Made by a program: the position numbers and the translations under genes. A stretch of DNA of 64,000 bases from Oscillospiraceae bacterium (GTDB taxonomy: Bacteria > Bacillota > Clostridia > Monoglobales > Monoglobaceae), in the NCBI GenBank assembly GCA_015068655.1, contig SVKC01000003.1, positions 1 through 64,000 of the forward strand, given 5' to 3'. Shown one piece after another: positions 51,817-59,818 of the stretch. A model generated the notes under the pieces. It saw nothing but the letters and a program-made list of their open reading frames with translations. It was not told the origin of the DNA and did not search any database. Position 1 is the stretch's first letter, and the number at the start of each line of letters is the position of its first letter.

Positions 51817-52671
51817 ATGTTTGATAATGCTACACTGAAGCTGAAGGTAGATCCGCTTATTCTGGGTGCTCTTGATGAGGATATTACGTCGGAGGACGTT
51901 TCTACAAACAGTGTTATGCCGGAAGGAAAGCTTGGGGAGGTTGAGCTGATATGCAAGGAGGATGGTATTCTTTGCGGCGCTCAGGTTTTTGAAAGGGTGT
52001 TCACTCTCATTGACCCTGAAACAAAGGTAAGTTTTTTTGTCGGGGACGGTGCTGCCATAAAAAAGGGTGAGCTTGTTGCAAAAATCAGAGGCGACATCAG
52101 GGTTCTTCTCTCGGGTGAGAGAACCGCGCTCAACTATCTTCAGCGAATGAGCGGAATTGCAACTTATACCTCAAAGGTTGCGGCACTTCTGGACGGAACG
52201 GGTACAACCCTTCTTGATACAAGAAAAACTACACCAAACAACCGCATTTTTGAAAAATACTCGGTTCGTGTGGGCGGCGGCTGTAATCACAGATACAACC
52301 TTTCGGACGGTGTTCTGCTGAAGGACAATCATATCGGTGCCGCAGGCGGTGTGAAAGAGGCTGTGAAAATGGCAAAGGAATATGCTCCCTTTGTGCGTAA
52401 AATCGAAGTTGAGGTTGAAACCTTTGAAATGGTGAAGGATGCTGTTGAGGCAGGAGCGGATATTATTATGCTGGACAATATGTCCCACGACGAAATAAAA
52501 ACAGCTATGGAATATATTGCGGGCAGAGCCGAAGTTGAGGTTTCAGGCAATGTTACAAAGGAGAACATTGCGGTACTTTCCGACCTTGGTGTTGATTATA
52601 TTTCGAGCGGTGCGCTGACACATTCTGCTCCCATTCTTGACCTTTCACTCAAAAATCTTCATGCTGTCTGA
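51817..52671 (+). CDS. nadC: Nicotinate-nucleotide pyrophosphorylase (carboxylating)
   Basis: 284 residues from ATG 51817 (AAGGAG 10 bases upstream). It converts quinolinate and PRPP to nicotinate mononucleotide. GEDITSEDV-type N-terminus, LSGERTALNYLQRMSGIAT, LLDTRKTTPNNR, GGGCNHRYNLSDGVLLKDNH and MLDNMS are present. Completes the de novo route with nadA and nadB. Confidence 0.96.
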   Translation: MFDNATLKLKVDPLILGALDEDITSEDVSTNSVMPEGKLGEVELICKEDGILCGAQVFERVFTLIDPETKVSFFVGDGAAIKKGELVAKIRGDIRVLLSGERTALNYLQRMSGIATYTSKVAALLDGTGTTLLDTRKTTPNNRIFEKYSVRVGGGCNHRYNLSDGVLLKDNHIGAAGGVKEAVKMAKEYAPFVRKIEVEVETFEMVKDAVEAGADIIMLDNMSHDEIKTAMEYIAGRAEVEVSGNVTKENIAVLSDLGVDYISSGALTHSAPILDLSLKNLHAV

Positions 52672-52682
52672 GTGAGGTTCAT

Positions 52683-53228
52683 ATGAGAGGCGAAGAGAGA
52701 AGAGAAAAAATAAGAAAAATGCTCCTTCATGCGGAAAAACCCATTTCCGCAAGCTGTCTGGCAGAAAAATTTGGCGTCAGCCGTCAGATAATTGTCAAGG
52801 ACATAGCAAAACTCAGGGAGACGGGAGAGGAAATCATTTCTCTTTCCAGAGGTTATGTAATAAGGAAAAGTCAACTTTTTGAACGGGTTTTCAAGGTTAT
52901 TCATTCCGATGATGATACCGAAAAGGAGCTTAATCTTATGGTTGACCTTGGGGGAACGGTTGTTGACGTGTTTGTTTATCACAAGGTTTATGGCGTTGTG
53001 AGAGCGGATATGGGCATAAAATCCAGAAGTGATGTTTCGGATTTTCTCAGCGGTATAAAATCGGGAAAGTCAAGCCTTTTGAAAAATGTTACGTCAGGCT
53101 ATCATTATCATACGGTGACGGCAGAAAAAGCTGAAGCTCTTGAAGAGATAGAAAAAATGCTTACAAAAGAGGGCTTCCTTGCACCTCTTCAGGAGTTTGA
53201 ACCACCGAAGCTTTCGGGCAATATCTAG
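52683..53228 (+). CDS. niaR: NAD biosynthesis transcriptional repressor NiaR
   Basis: A 181-residue regulator with an HTH_11 domain (residues ~5-55) and a 3H domain (~75-175) whose conserved histidines appear in IHSDDD, YHKVYGVV and GYHYHTV. NiaR binds nicotinate and represses NAD synthesis genes. It lies in the operon it probably controls, and matching operator sites lie upstream of nadA/nadB. AGGTTCAT spaces it 11 bp after nadC. Confidence 0.93.
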   Translation: MRGEERREKIRKMLLHAEKPISASCLAEKFGVSRQIIVKDIAKLRETGEEIISLSRGYVIRKSQLFERVFKVIHSDDDTEKELNLMVDLGGTVVDVFVYHKVYGVVRADMGIKSRSDVSDFLSGIKSGKSSLLKNVTSGYHYHTVTAEKAEALEEIEKMLTKEGFLAPLQEFEPPKLSGNI

Positions 53229-53314
53229 GATTTGCGGCTGTGAGAAGAAAAGCAGATATGCTGTTTTGATTCTTGCGGTCGTTTTTGTACAACAGAAAAT
53301 TTGATGCAAAACCC

Positions 53315-53343
53315 TTGAAAAATTGTGAAATATATGTTAAAAT
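53315..53343 (+). promoter_or_regulatory. Promoter of galE
   Basis: TTGAAA, 17-bp spacer, TAAAAT. Confidence 0.75.
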
Positions 53344-53393
53344 AAAAGTTCAAAATTAATATGCCGTATTTTCGGCAGGTTGGAGGTAATATT

Positions 53394-54410
53394 ATGCATA
53401 TTTTGGTTACAGGCGGTGCAGGCTATATCGGAAGCCACACATGTGTTCAACTGCTTGATGCAGGTTATGAGGTTACGGTTGTTGACAACCTTTCAAACAG
53501 CAGTGAGGAATCACTGAACAGAGTGAAGAAGATTACGGGCAAAGACCTGAAATTTTATAAAACAGATATGGTAGACAAGGATGCGCTTGAGGTTGTTTTC
53601 AGAGAAAACAAGTTTGATGCGGCTATTCATTTTGCCGGACTCAAGGCTGTGGGTGAATCTGTTGCGATGCCTCTTGCTTATTATCACAACAATTTGTACA
53701 GCACCATCAATCTTTGTGAGCTTATGAGCAAGTATGGCTGCAAAAAGCTGGTGTTCAGTTCATCTGCTACGGTTTACGGAAAGCCTGCATCTGTCCCCAT
53801 TCGTGAGGATTTCCCCCTTTCATGTACAAATCCTTATGGCAGAACAAAGCTGATGATTGAAGAAATTCTCCGTGACCTTGCTGTTGCGGATGAGGAATGG
53901 GATATTGCTCTTCTCAGATATTTCAATCCCGTGGGTGCTCACGAAAGCGGCTTGATTGGCGAAGACCCTCAGGGTATTCCGAACAATCTGATGCCTTATA
54001 TTTCTCAGGTTGCCGTTGGCAAGCGTGATTATGTTCACGTTTTCGGCAATGACTATGATACTCCCGACGGCACGGGTGTGCGTGACTATATTCACGTTAT
54101 TGACCTTGCGGACGGACATCTTTGTGCTCTCAGGAAAATTGAAAATCACGTTGGCGTTGTGACCTACAATCTTGGAACAGGTCACGGTTACAGCGTTCTT
54201 GATATGATAAAGGCTTTCGGAAAGGCTTGCGGAAAAGACCTTGATTACAAGATTGAAGCAAGACGTCCCGGTGATATTGATGCTTGCTACGCTGACCCTC
54301 AAAAGGCGAAGGAAGAAATCGGTTTCGAAGCAAAGAAGAATCTTGAGGATATGTGTGCTGATACTTGGAGATGGCAGCAGAACAACCCCAACGGTTTTAA
54401 AAGTGAATAG
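53394..54410 (+). CDS. galE: UDP-glucose 4-epimerase
   Basis: 338 residues from ATG 53394 (GGAGGT upstream), the canonical length. It interconverts UDP-glucose and UDP-galactose. [26 protein letters not shown], the Ser in FSSSATVYG and YGRTK (YxxxK) are standard. It stands apart from the polysaccharide operon at 18-35 kb but can feed it. lepA follows in the same direction. Confidence 0.96.
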   Translation: MHILVTGGAGYIGSHTCVQLLDAGYEVTVVDNLSNSSEESLNRVKKITGKDLKFYKTDMVDKDALEVVFRENKFDAAIHFAGLKAVGESVAMPLAYYHNNLYSTINLCELMSKYGCKKLVFSSSATVYGKPASVPIREDFPLSCTNPYGRTKLMIEEILRDLAVADEEWDIALLRYFNPVGAHESGLIGEDPQGIPNNLMPYISQVAVGKRDYVHVFGNDYDTPDGTGVRDYIHVIDLADGHLCALRKIENHVGVVTYNLGTGHGYSVLDMIKAFGKACGKDLDYKIEARRPGDIDACYADPQKAKEEIGFEAKKNLEDMCADTWRWQQNNPNGFKSE

Positions 54411-54463
54411 AGAAAAGGTGCAAAATGATTTGCATTTTGAATCTTTAAGAGGAATGATTTACA

Positions 54464-56269
54464 ATGAACGAATACCAGAACAACATACGCAATTTTTCAA
54501 TTATTGCACATATTGACCACGGAAAGTCTACCCTTGCAGACAGACTTCTTGAAAAGACAGGTGCTCTCACAAACCGTGAGATGCAGGATCAGGTGCTTGA
54601 CAATATGGATCTTGAAAAGGAAAGGGGTATCACCATCAAGGCACGTGCGGTACGTCTTTTGTATTCAGCACAAAATGGTGAGCAGTATGTTCTGAACCTT
54701 ATTGATACCCCCGGTCACGTTGACTTCAACTATGAGGTGTCACGAAGCCTTGCGGCCTGTGAGGGTGCGGTACTGATTGTTGATGCGGCTCAGGGAATAG
54801 AGGCACAGACTCTTGCCAATACCTATCTTGCTCTGGAACACGATTTGGAGCTTGTTCCTGTAATCAACAAAATAGACCTCCCTTCGGCTCAACCAGAGGT
54901 TGTGAAGCAGGAGATTGAAGACGTAATCGGTATCGAAGCTCAGAATGCGCCATGTATTTCTGCAAAAAACGGTATCAATATTGAGTCGGTGCTGGAACGG
55001 ATTGTTGATGCTGTTCCCCCCCCAAAGGGTGATGAAGGCTCACCGCTCAAGGCGTTGATTTTTGATTCATATTATGACAGCTACAAGGGTGTTATTGCTT
55101 ATGTCCGCGTTGTTGACGGAAAGGTGAAGACAGGCGACCTTATAAAAATGATGGCAACAGGAAGTACCTTTGATGTTGTTGAGGTAGGCTATCTCAATCC
55201 GCTGGGGATGCTACCTGCAAAGGAAATAAAGGCAGGCGAGGTTGGATACATTGCTGCGAGCATAAAAAATGTCCGCGAGGTTCGTGTGGGTGATACGGTT
55301 ACTACTGTTGAAAAGGGTGCGAGCGATGCACTGCCCGGTTACAAAGAGGTTCAGCCTATGGTTTATTCGGGTGTTTATCCTGCGGACGGCGCAAGATACA
55401 ATGACCTTCGTGATGCTCTCGAAAAGCTTCAGCTCAATGATGCTGCCCTTCAGTTTGAGGCAGAAACCTCTGTTGCTTTGGGCTTTGGATTCCGTTGCGG
55501 CTTTCTTGGTCTTCTTCATATGGAAATTATTCAGGAAAGATTGGAAAGAGAATATAACCTTGACCTTGTGACAACCGCTCCGTCTGTTGAATATGAGGTT
55601 TACAAAACTGACGGAACGAAATTGCTTATTTCCAATCCCACAAATCTTCCTGAACCTCAGGAGATTGACCATATGACAGAACCAATTGTTGCGGCAAACA
55701 TTATGACACCCAAGGAGTTTGTGGGAAGCATTATGGAGCTTTGTCAGGAGCGCCGTGGAGTTTATATTGATATGACATATCTTGATGCGAACCGTGTTAC
55801 TCTCAAATACGAGCTGCCGCTCAATGAAATTATTTATGACTTCTTTGATGCCCTGAAATCCAGAACAAGAGGTTATGCATCTTTTGATTATGAAATGAAA
55901 AACTATCAGAAATCCGACCTTGTGAAGCTTGACATTCTTCTTAACGGAGATATGGTGGATGCACTATCGTTCATTGTTCACAAGGACAGTGCATACACAA
56001 GAGGCAGAAGAATTGCCGAAAAGCTCAAGGAATCAATTCCGCGTCAGCTTTTTGAAATTCCCATTCAGGCGGCAATCGGAAACAAGATTATTGCCCGCGA
56101 AACCGTTCGTGCTATGAGAAAAGACGTTCTTGCGAAATGTTACGGCGGTGACATTACCCGAAAGAAAAAGCTTCTTGAAAAGCAGAAAGAAGGCAAAAAG
56201 CGTATGCGTCAGGTTGGTACTGTTGAAGTGCCACAGGAAGCATTTATGTCGGTGCTCAAATTGGATTAG
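54464..56269 (+). CDS. lepA: Elongation factor 4 (LepA)
   Basis: A 601-residue ribosome-associated GTPase. G motifs: AHIDHGKST (G1), the RGITIKA switch I, DTPGHVDF (G3) and NKIDLP (G4). The EF4-specific C-terminal domain ends with [30 protein letters not shown]. It back-translocates or rescues stalled ribosomes. An imperfect CAAAAT/ATTTTG stem precedes its ribosome-binding site. hemW follows, a typical Firmicutes order (lepA-hemW). Confidence 0.97.
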   Translation: MNEYQNNIRNFSIIAHIDHGKSTLADRLLEKTGALTNREMQDQVLDNMDLEKERGITIKARAVRLLYSAQNGEQYVLNLIDTPGHVDFNYEVSRSLAACEGAVLIVDAAQGIEAQTLANTYLALEHDLELVPVINKIDLPSAQPEVVKQEIEDVIGIEAQNAPCISAKNGINIESVLERIVDAVPPPKGDEGSPLKALIFDSYYDSYKGVIAYVRVVDGKVKTGDLIKMMATGSTFDVVEVGYLNPLGMLPAKEIKAGEVGYIAASIKNVREVRVGDTVTTVEKGASDALPGYKEVQPMVYSGVYPADGARYNDLRDALEKLQLNDAALQFEAETSVALGFGFRCGFLGLLHMEIIQERLEREYNLDLVTTAPSVEYEVYKTDGTKLLISNPTNLPEPQEIDHMTEPIVAANIMTPKEFVGSIMELCQERRGVYIDMTYLDANRVTLKYELPLNEIIYDFFDALKSRTRGYASFDYEMKNYQKSDLVKLDILLNGDMVDALSFIVHKDSAYTRGRRIAEKLKESIPRQLFEIPIQAAIGNKIIARETVRAMRKDVLAKCYGGDITRKKKLLEKQKEGKKRMRQVGTVEVPQEAFMSVLKLD

Positions 56270-56317
56270 GTTCAAATCTGGCGAACTGTCAGTTTGGCTG
56301 ACAGAGGGAGTTTAAAT

Positions 56318-57436
56318 ATGAAAACATTGGGACTTTATATTCATATTCCGTTCTGCAAAGCGAAGTGCGGATACTGCGACTTTAATTCATATGCAGGCAA
56401 GGAATCATATATAGAGTCCTATTTTTCTGCCCTTTTGAGGGAGCTAGAAATAATGTCAGAAAAATTTCACGCAAAGGTTGATACCATTTATTTCGGCGGC
56501 GGAACGCCGACCTTTGTAGATACATGGTATCTGTGTAATGTGTTGGGAAAAGTCAAGGAATTGTTTGAGCAATGTTCAAATTGTGAAATTTCTGTTGAGT
56601 GCAATCCGGGAACAATTGGATATGAAGGCTTGAAAAAACTGCGGGACGCAGGCTTCAATCGTATCAGTATAGGACTTCAATCGGCGGACAACGGATGCCT
56701 CAAAGAATTGGGGAGAATTCACTCTTTCGAGGATTTTTCCTTGTGCTTTGAAAATGCGAGACGAGCGGGATTTGAAAATATATCTCTTGACCTTATGTAC
56801 GGACTTCCGAATCAGGGAATGGAGGAATGGAAGAGCACCATTGAAAAAGCTGTTGAGTTTGGTACGGAGCATATTTCCTGCTATTCCTTGAAAATAGAGG
56901 AAGGTACACCCTTCGCAAAGAAAGAGCTGATTCTTCCTGATGAGGACACTGTTGCGGATATGTATGAATGGGCTGTTGACTATCTTGGAGAAAGGGGCTA
57001 TGACCGTTATGAAATATCAAATTTTTCAAAGCACGGAAAGGAATCCCTCCATAATTTGAAATACTGGCTTTGTAATGATTTTCTCGGTCTTGGTGCAGGA
57101 GCTTTTTCCTGTGTTGAGGACGTGAGATTTTCCAACACTGCTACACTTGAAAAATACATTGAAGATATAGAAAAATACGGTGATGCCCGTGAAACAGAAG
57201 AAAAGCTTTCGGAATTTGACAAAATGAGTGAGTTTGTGTTCCTTGGTCTCAGGCTGAAAGAGGGAATTTCAGAAAAAGAGTTTGAAAAACGGTTTAATCT
57301 GAATATAGACAAAATTTTTGGAAAACAGCTTGAAAAATACACAAATATGGGATTTTTTATCCGAGAGGGAGGAAAAATAAGGTTTTCAGATAAAGGTTTT
57401 TTTGTGAGCAATACAATTCTTTCAGATTTTGTATAA
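56318..57436 (+). CDS. hemW: HemW-type radical SAM heme chaperone
   Basis: 372 residues from ATG 56318 (GAGGGAG upstream). The radical SAM motif is CKAKCGYC followed by DF rather than a fourth cysteine, which separates HemW from true coproporphyrinogen dehydrogenase HemN. YFGGGTPTF, SVECNPGT and the SLKIEEGTPF motif follow, with the HemW C-terminal domain. It is thought to deliver heme to acceptor proteins. A CTGTCA/TGACAG stem sits in the short gap after lepA (56286-56304). Confidence 0.93.
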   Translation: MKTLGLYIHIPFCKAKCGYCDFNSYAGKESYIESYFSALLRELEIMSEKFHAKVDTIYFGGGTPTFVDTWYLCNVLGKVKELFEQCSNCEISVECNPGTIGYEGLKKLRDAGFNRISIGLQSADNGCLKELGRIHSFEDFSLCFENARRAGFENISLDLMYGLPNQGMEEWKSTIEKAVEFGTEHISCYSLKIEEGTPFAKKELILPDEDTVADMYEWAVDYLGERGYDRYEISNFSKHGKESLHNLKYWLCNDFLGLGAGAFSCVEDVRFSNTATLEKYIEDIEKYGDARETEEKLSEFDKMSEFVFLGLRLKEGISEKEFEKRFNLNIDKIFGKQLEKYTNMGFFIREGGKIRFSDKGFFVSNTILSDFV

Positions 57437-57443
57437 AAAATGC

Positions 57444-57472
57444 TTGCAGAATTTTATTTGATGTGTTATACT
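57444..57472 (+). promoter_or_regulatory. Promoter in front of the tRNA-Arg locus
   Basis: TTGCAG, 17-bp spacer, TATACT with extended TGT. It lies upstream of the duplicated tRNA half, 194 bp from the intact tRNA gene. Confidence 0.8.
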
Positions 57473-57482
57473 CTTTTAGTAG

Positions 57483-57515
57483 TAAATATATGCCTACATA
57501 GTTAAATGGATATAA
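57483..57515 (+). repeat. Duplicated tRNA-Arg 5' half (direct repeat copy 1)
   Basis: 33 bp identical to 57657-57689: nine bases of leader plus the first 24 nt of the tRNA (acceptor 5' strand and D arm). It is followed by unrelated sequence, so it cannot form a tRNA. Confidence 0.93.
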
Positions 57516-57656
57516 GAACCGCACGCCGTTAGCAAAATCGAAGATTTTGACGGCTGAGCGAACCTTGTTATTCGCTGACGCTCATAATATACAAGCCCTT
57601 TTATCTTAGGAGGGGCTTGTTCAAAAACGATATTATAGTCTGATAGCTGTATAAAT
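57516..57656 (+). other. Hairpin-rich insert between the tRNA half and the intact tRNA-Arg
   Basis: Three stems are visible: a GCCGT/ACGGC stem with an inner AAAATC/GATTTT (57525-57554), TGAGCG/CGCTCA with alternative AGCGAA/TTCGCT (57555-57584), and ACAAGCCC/GGGCTTGT (57591-57620). Bases 57605-57621 are the exact reverse complement of the tRNA anticodon arm at 57688-57704 (17 nt). No ORF. It would be transcribed with the tRNA. Confidence 0.7.
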
Positions 57657-57665
57657 TAAATATAT

Positions 57666-57740
57666 GCCTACATAGTTAAATGGATATAACAAGCCCCTCC
57701 TAAGGGCTAGTTGTAGGTTCGATTCCTACTGTGGGTGCCA
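57666..57740 (+). tRNA. tRNA-Arg (anticodon CCT)
   Basis: A 75-nt cloverleaf with encoded CCA. The acceptor GCCTACA pairs with TGTGGGT (two G-T pairs). The anticodon stem AGCCC/GGGCT encloses CTCCTAA, and the T arm is GTAGGTTCGATTCCTAC. It decodes AGG. Its 5' half is duplicated upstream, and its own immediate upstream sequence has no promoter better than the distant one at 57444. Confidence 0.92.
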
Positions 57741-57741
57741 G

Positions 57742-57781
57742 AAAAAAAGACATTTTTCATTATTGAAAAATGTCTTTTTTT
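57742..57781 (+). terminator. Intrinsic terminator of tRNA-Arg
   Basis: An 18-bp perfect stem AAAAAAAGACATTTTTCA with loop TTAT and a T-run, 1 base after the CCA. Confidence 0.9.
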
Positions 57782-57782
57782 C

Positions 57783-57995
57783 AACGATATAAATTCCTGA
57801 CGGAATTTGCGATATACCTTCGGTACGATATATCCTGACGGATGCAATATGTTGCCTTACGGCAACGAGATTAAGGAATTTATATCATATCGCAACCGAA
57901 TGAAATGAGGTTATATCGAATTTGCGAAGCGAATATATCGCACGAGCGTGAGCGAGTATATCGCCAATAAAACTAAAATATCTTTATGGTTCTGC
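57783..57995 (+). repeat. Modular palindromic intergenic repeat, copy B (full length)
   Basis: 213 bp, about 95% identical by eye to copy A at 40-252, again directly behind a tRNA terminator. Differences mostly keep the small stems paired (for example GAAGC/GAAGC-type arms). Together with copy C it fills the gene-free stretch 57741-58157. Confidence 0.88.
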
Positions 57996-58003
57996 GTTCT
58001 TAG

Positions 58004-58042
58004 AAAAAAGACATTTTTCAATAATGAAAAATGTCTTTTTTT
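58004..58042 (+). terminator. Duplicate of the tRNA-Arg terminator
   Basis: Same stem as 57742-57781 but with the loop ATAA, the reverse complement of TTAT, as if the hairpin were inverted. It has no gene directly before it. Confidence 0.8.
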
Positions 58043-58043
58043 C

Positions 58044-58145
58044 AACGATATAAATTCCTGACGGAATTTGCGATATACCTTCGGTACGATATATCCTGAC
58101 GGATGCGATATGTTGCCTTACGGCAACGAGATTAAGGAATTTATA
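58044..58145 (+). repeat. Modular palindromic intergenic repeat, copy C (truncated)
   Basis: The first ~100 bp match copy B almost exactly, then the sequence stops at GGAATTTATA. With the duplicated terminator it forms a tandem [hairpin + repeat] unit. Confidence 0.85.
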
Positions 58146-58157
58146 ACATTTTGAGTT

Positions 58158-58172
58158 TTGAACAATGTTCAA
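58158..58172. promoter_or_regulatory. TetR-type operator palindrome, site 2
   Basis: TTGAACAATGTTCAA, 6 bp beyond the stop of the Nif3-like gene. Outer arms TATAACAT (58142-58149) and ATGTTATA (58176-58183) extend it to a larger dyad. No promoter is evident here, so function as an operator is doubtful. Confidence 0.45.
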
Positions 58173-58178
58173 TTTATG

Positions 58179-58982
58179 TTATATTCTTGAATAAAAGGGA
58201 GTCGCTTCGGAGGTTACAACCTCAAGCTCGGGGAAACGGGCGGCAAAAAAGCTTGCAAGAAAATCACAGATGAGATTCTCTGTTTCAAAGTGCCCTGCAT
58301 CAATAATATTCAGACCCAGCTCATATGCGGAGCGAGCGTGCTCGTGGCTCAAATCTGCTGTTACATACGCATCTGCACCCGAGTGAAATGCGGAATATAT
58401 TCCTTCCTTTCCGCCACTTCCCGAACAGAGCGCAACTGTCTGGACAGGCTCAGAAAGGTCGCCTGAGTATTTGAGTGCTGCACAGCCCAGAGCTTCTCTT
58501 GTTTGATGAATGAAGTCTTCCAGAGACATAGGATATTCAAGCATACCCACACGACCTATGCCTGAGAAGGGGTTGCCGTTTCCGTCCACACATTCTTCTT
58601 CAGTAAATGACCGTATGTTTTCAAGTCCCAGTTGATGTGCAAGAAGGTCGTTCATACCGCCTTCCGCCTTGTCAAAATTTGTGTGCATACTGAAAACGGA
58701 AATATTGTTTTTGATGACGCTTCTTATCATACTGCCGATAGGGTCGCTTTCGGTTACAGAATAGATTGGCTTGAAAATCAGCGGATGATGGGAAACAATC
58801 AAATCGGCATTTGCCTCAATTGCGGCGGCAACATTTTCGGTTGTCAAATCAAGACACACAAAAACCCGTTCAATTTTCTGGGTTGCATCCCCCACCATTA
58901 GTCCCACATTGTCCCAGGGCTCTTTGAGCTCGGGTGGAGCTATGCCATTCAGTTCTTCGATAATCTCGGATAATCTTGTCAT
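58179..58982 (-). CDS. Nif3-like dinuclear metal-centre protein
   Basis: A 267-residue member of the Nif3/DUF34 family. The metal-binding residues are in VSHHPLIF (~63-70), MHTNFD (~98) and IDAGHFETE (~225). The family forms hexameric rings; proposed roles include GTP cyclohydrolase-like and metal-chaperone activity, none settled. It follows trmK by 6 bp, the standard Firmicutes pair. Confidence 0.92.
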   Translation of the reverse strand: MTRLSEIIEELNGIAPPELKEPWDNVGLMVGDATQKIERVFVCLDLTTENVAAAIEANADLIVSHHPLIFKPIYSVTESDPIGSMIRSVIKNNISVFSMHTNFDKAEGGMNDLLAHQLGLENIRSFTEEECVDGNGNPFSGIGRVGMLEYPMSLEDFIHQTREALGCAALKYSGDLSEPVQTVALCSGSGGKEGIYSAFHSGADAYVTADLSHEHARSAYELGLNIIDAGHFETENLICDFLASFFAARFPELEVVTSEATPFYSRI

Positions 58983-58988
58983 TTGTTT

Positions 58989-59681
58989 TCACCTCGTATT
59001 TATTGCTTTCAGTATTTTTTCAATTTCAAAAAGTGCTGCTTTGCTTTCTTCTGTTTCGGACTTTCGCAGTCCATCAGCTCTGCGGTTGAGCTTTGTGAGC
59101 ACAGCATCTTTGTATCTCGGAAACAGCTCAGGAGAGCTTTCGGAAAGATTCTTCCCCAGATAAAGCTCCGAAAGGGTATAATCAGTTTTTCCGCCCGAGT
59201 GTGCCACAATTATGTTGTAAAGCTTGTCTTCTTCGGCTTCAAGATATTCTCCCGGCACGGTATATCCCTTTTCCGAAAGATAAGCTCTCAGCTCGGGAAC
59301 AGCTGTCATTGGCTGGAGAACAAGGAGCTTTGCGGAGTTGGTTACTGAACGGGATGCTTCGAGAATGTCGGATATAAGGATACCGCCCATTCCTGCAATA
59401 ATAATGACTTCCGCATCACCGGGAGCAAGGGTTTCAAGACCTGCTCCGAGCCGTGTTTCAATAATGTCCGAAAGACCGTGTTTTTTTATGTTCGCTTCTG
59501 CTCTTGCCAGAGGACCCTTTTTTATGTCCGAGGCAATTGCCTTTGGGCATATACCTTTTTCTGCAAGAACAATGGGAATATATGCGTGGTCGGTACCTAT
59601 GTCTGCAGTACAACTGTTTGCCGGCACAAGGTCAGCTATTTTTTTCAGCCTTGGGTTAAGGTTGATAGTATTTCTGCTCAT
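58989..59681 (-). CDS. trmK: tRNA (adenine(22)-N1)-methyltransferase
   Basis: A 230-residue SAM-dependent enzyme that makes m1A22 in tRNA. Rossmann motif ADIGTDHAYIPI (~26-37), then IIIAGMGG (~85) and LQPM; a C-terminal coiled-coil part is rich in K/E. GGAG precedes the ATG. In many relatives trmK lies after rpoD on the same strand; here the trmK-nif3 pair is upstream of dgt-dnaG-rpoD and divergent. Confidence 0.93.
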   Translation of the reverse strand: MSRNTINLNPRLKKIADLVPANSCTADIGTDHAYIPIVLAEKGICPKAIASDIKKGPLARAEANIKKHGLSDIIETRLGAGLETLAPGDAEVIIIAGMGGILISDILEASRSVTNSAKLLVLQPMTAVPELRAYLSEKGYTVPGEYLEAEEDKLYNIIVAHSGGKTDYTLSELYLGKNLSESSPELFPRYKDAVLTKLNRRADGLRKSETEESKAALFEIEKILKAINTR

Positions 59682-59713
59682 AATTTTTCTCCATTATAGT
59701 TTTTCTTCTATAT

Positions 59714-59743
59714 ATTATACAAAGATATAAATTGTTTTGTCAA
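59714..59743 (-). promoter_or_regulatory. Promoter of trmK-nif3
   Basis: Minus strand TTGACA, 18-bp spacer, TATAAT. Confidence 0.75.
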
Positions 59744-59818
59744 TAAAAAAGAGGAATTTTGCAAGAAATGCAGAAAATTATCTTGTATGCAAGAATAATG
59801 CAAAAAGCAGGTGTTACT

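Noticed and set aside
56565-56579. TTGAGCAATGTTCAA, one base away from the TetR palindrome
   Set aside because: It lies inside hemW coding sequence, has a mismatch that breaks the dyad, and no promoter follows.
57516-57665. tRNA intron splitting the tRNA-Arg gene
   Set aside because: The downstream copy is a complete cloverleaf with its own 5' half, so no splicing is needed to make a tRNA.
57483-57782. T-box riboswitch before tRNA-Arg
   Set aside because: The conserved T-box antiterminator sequence is missing and the downstream gene is a tRNA, not a synthetase or amino-acid gene.
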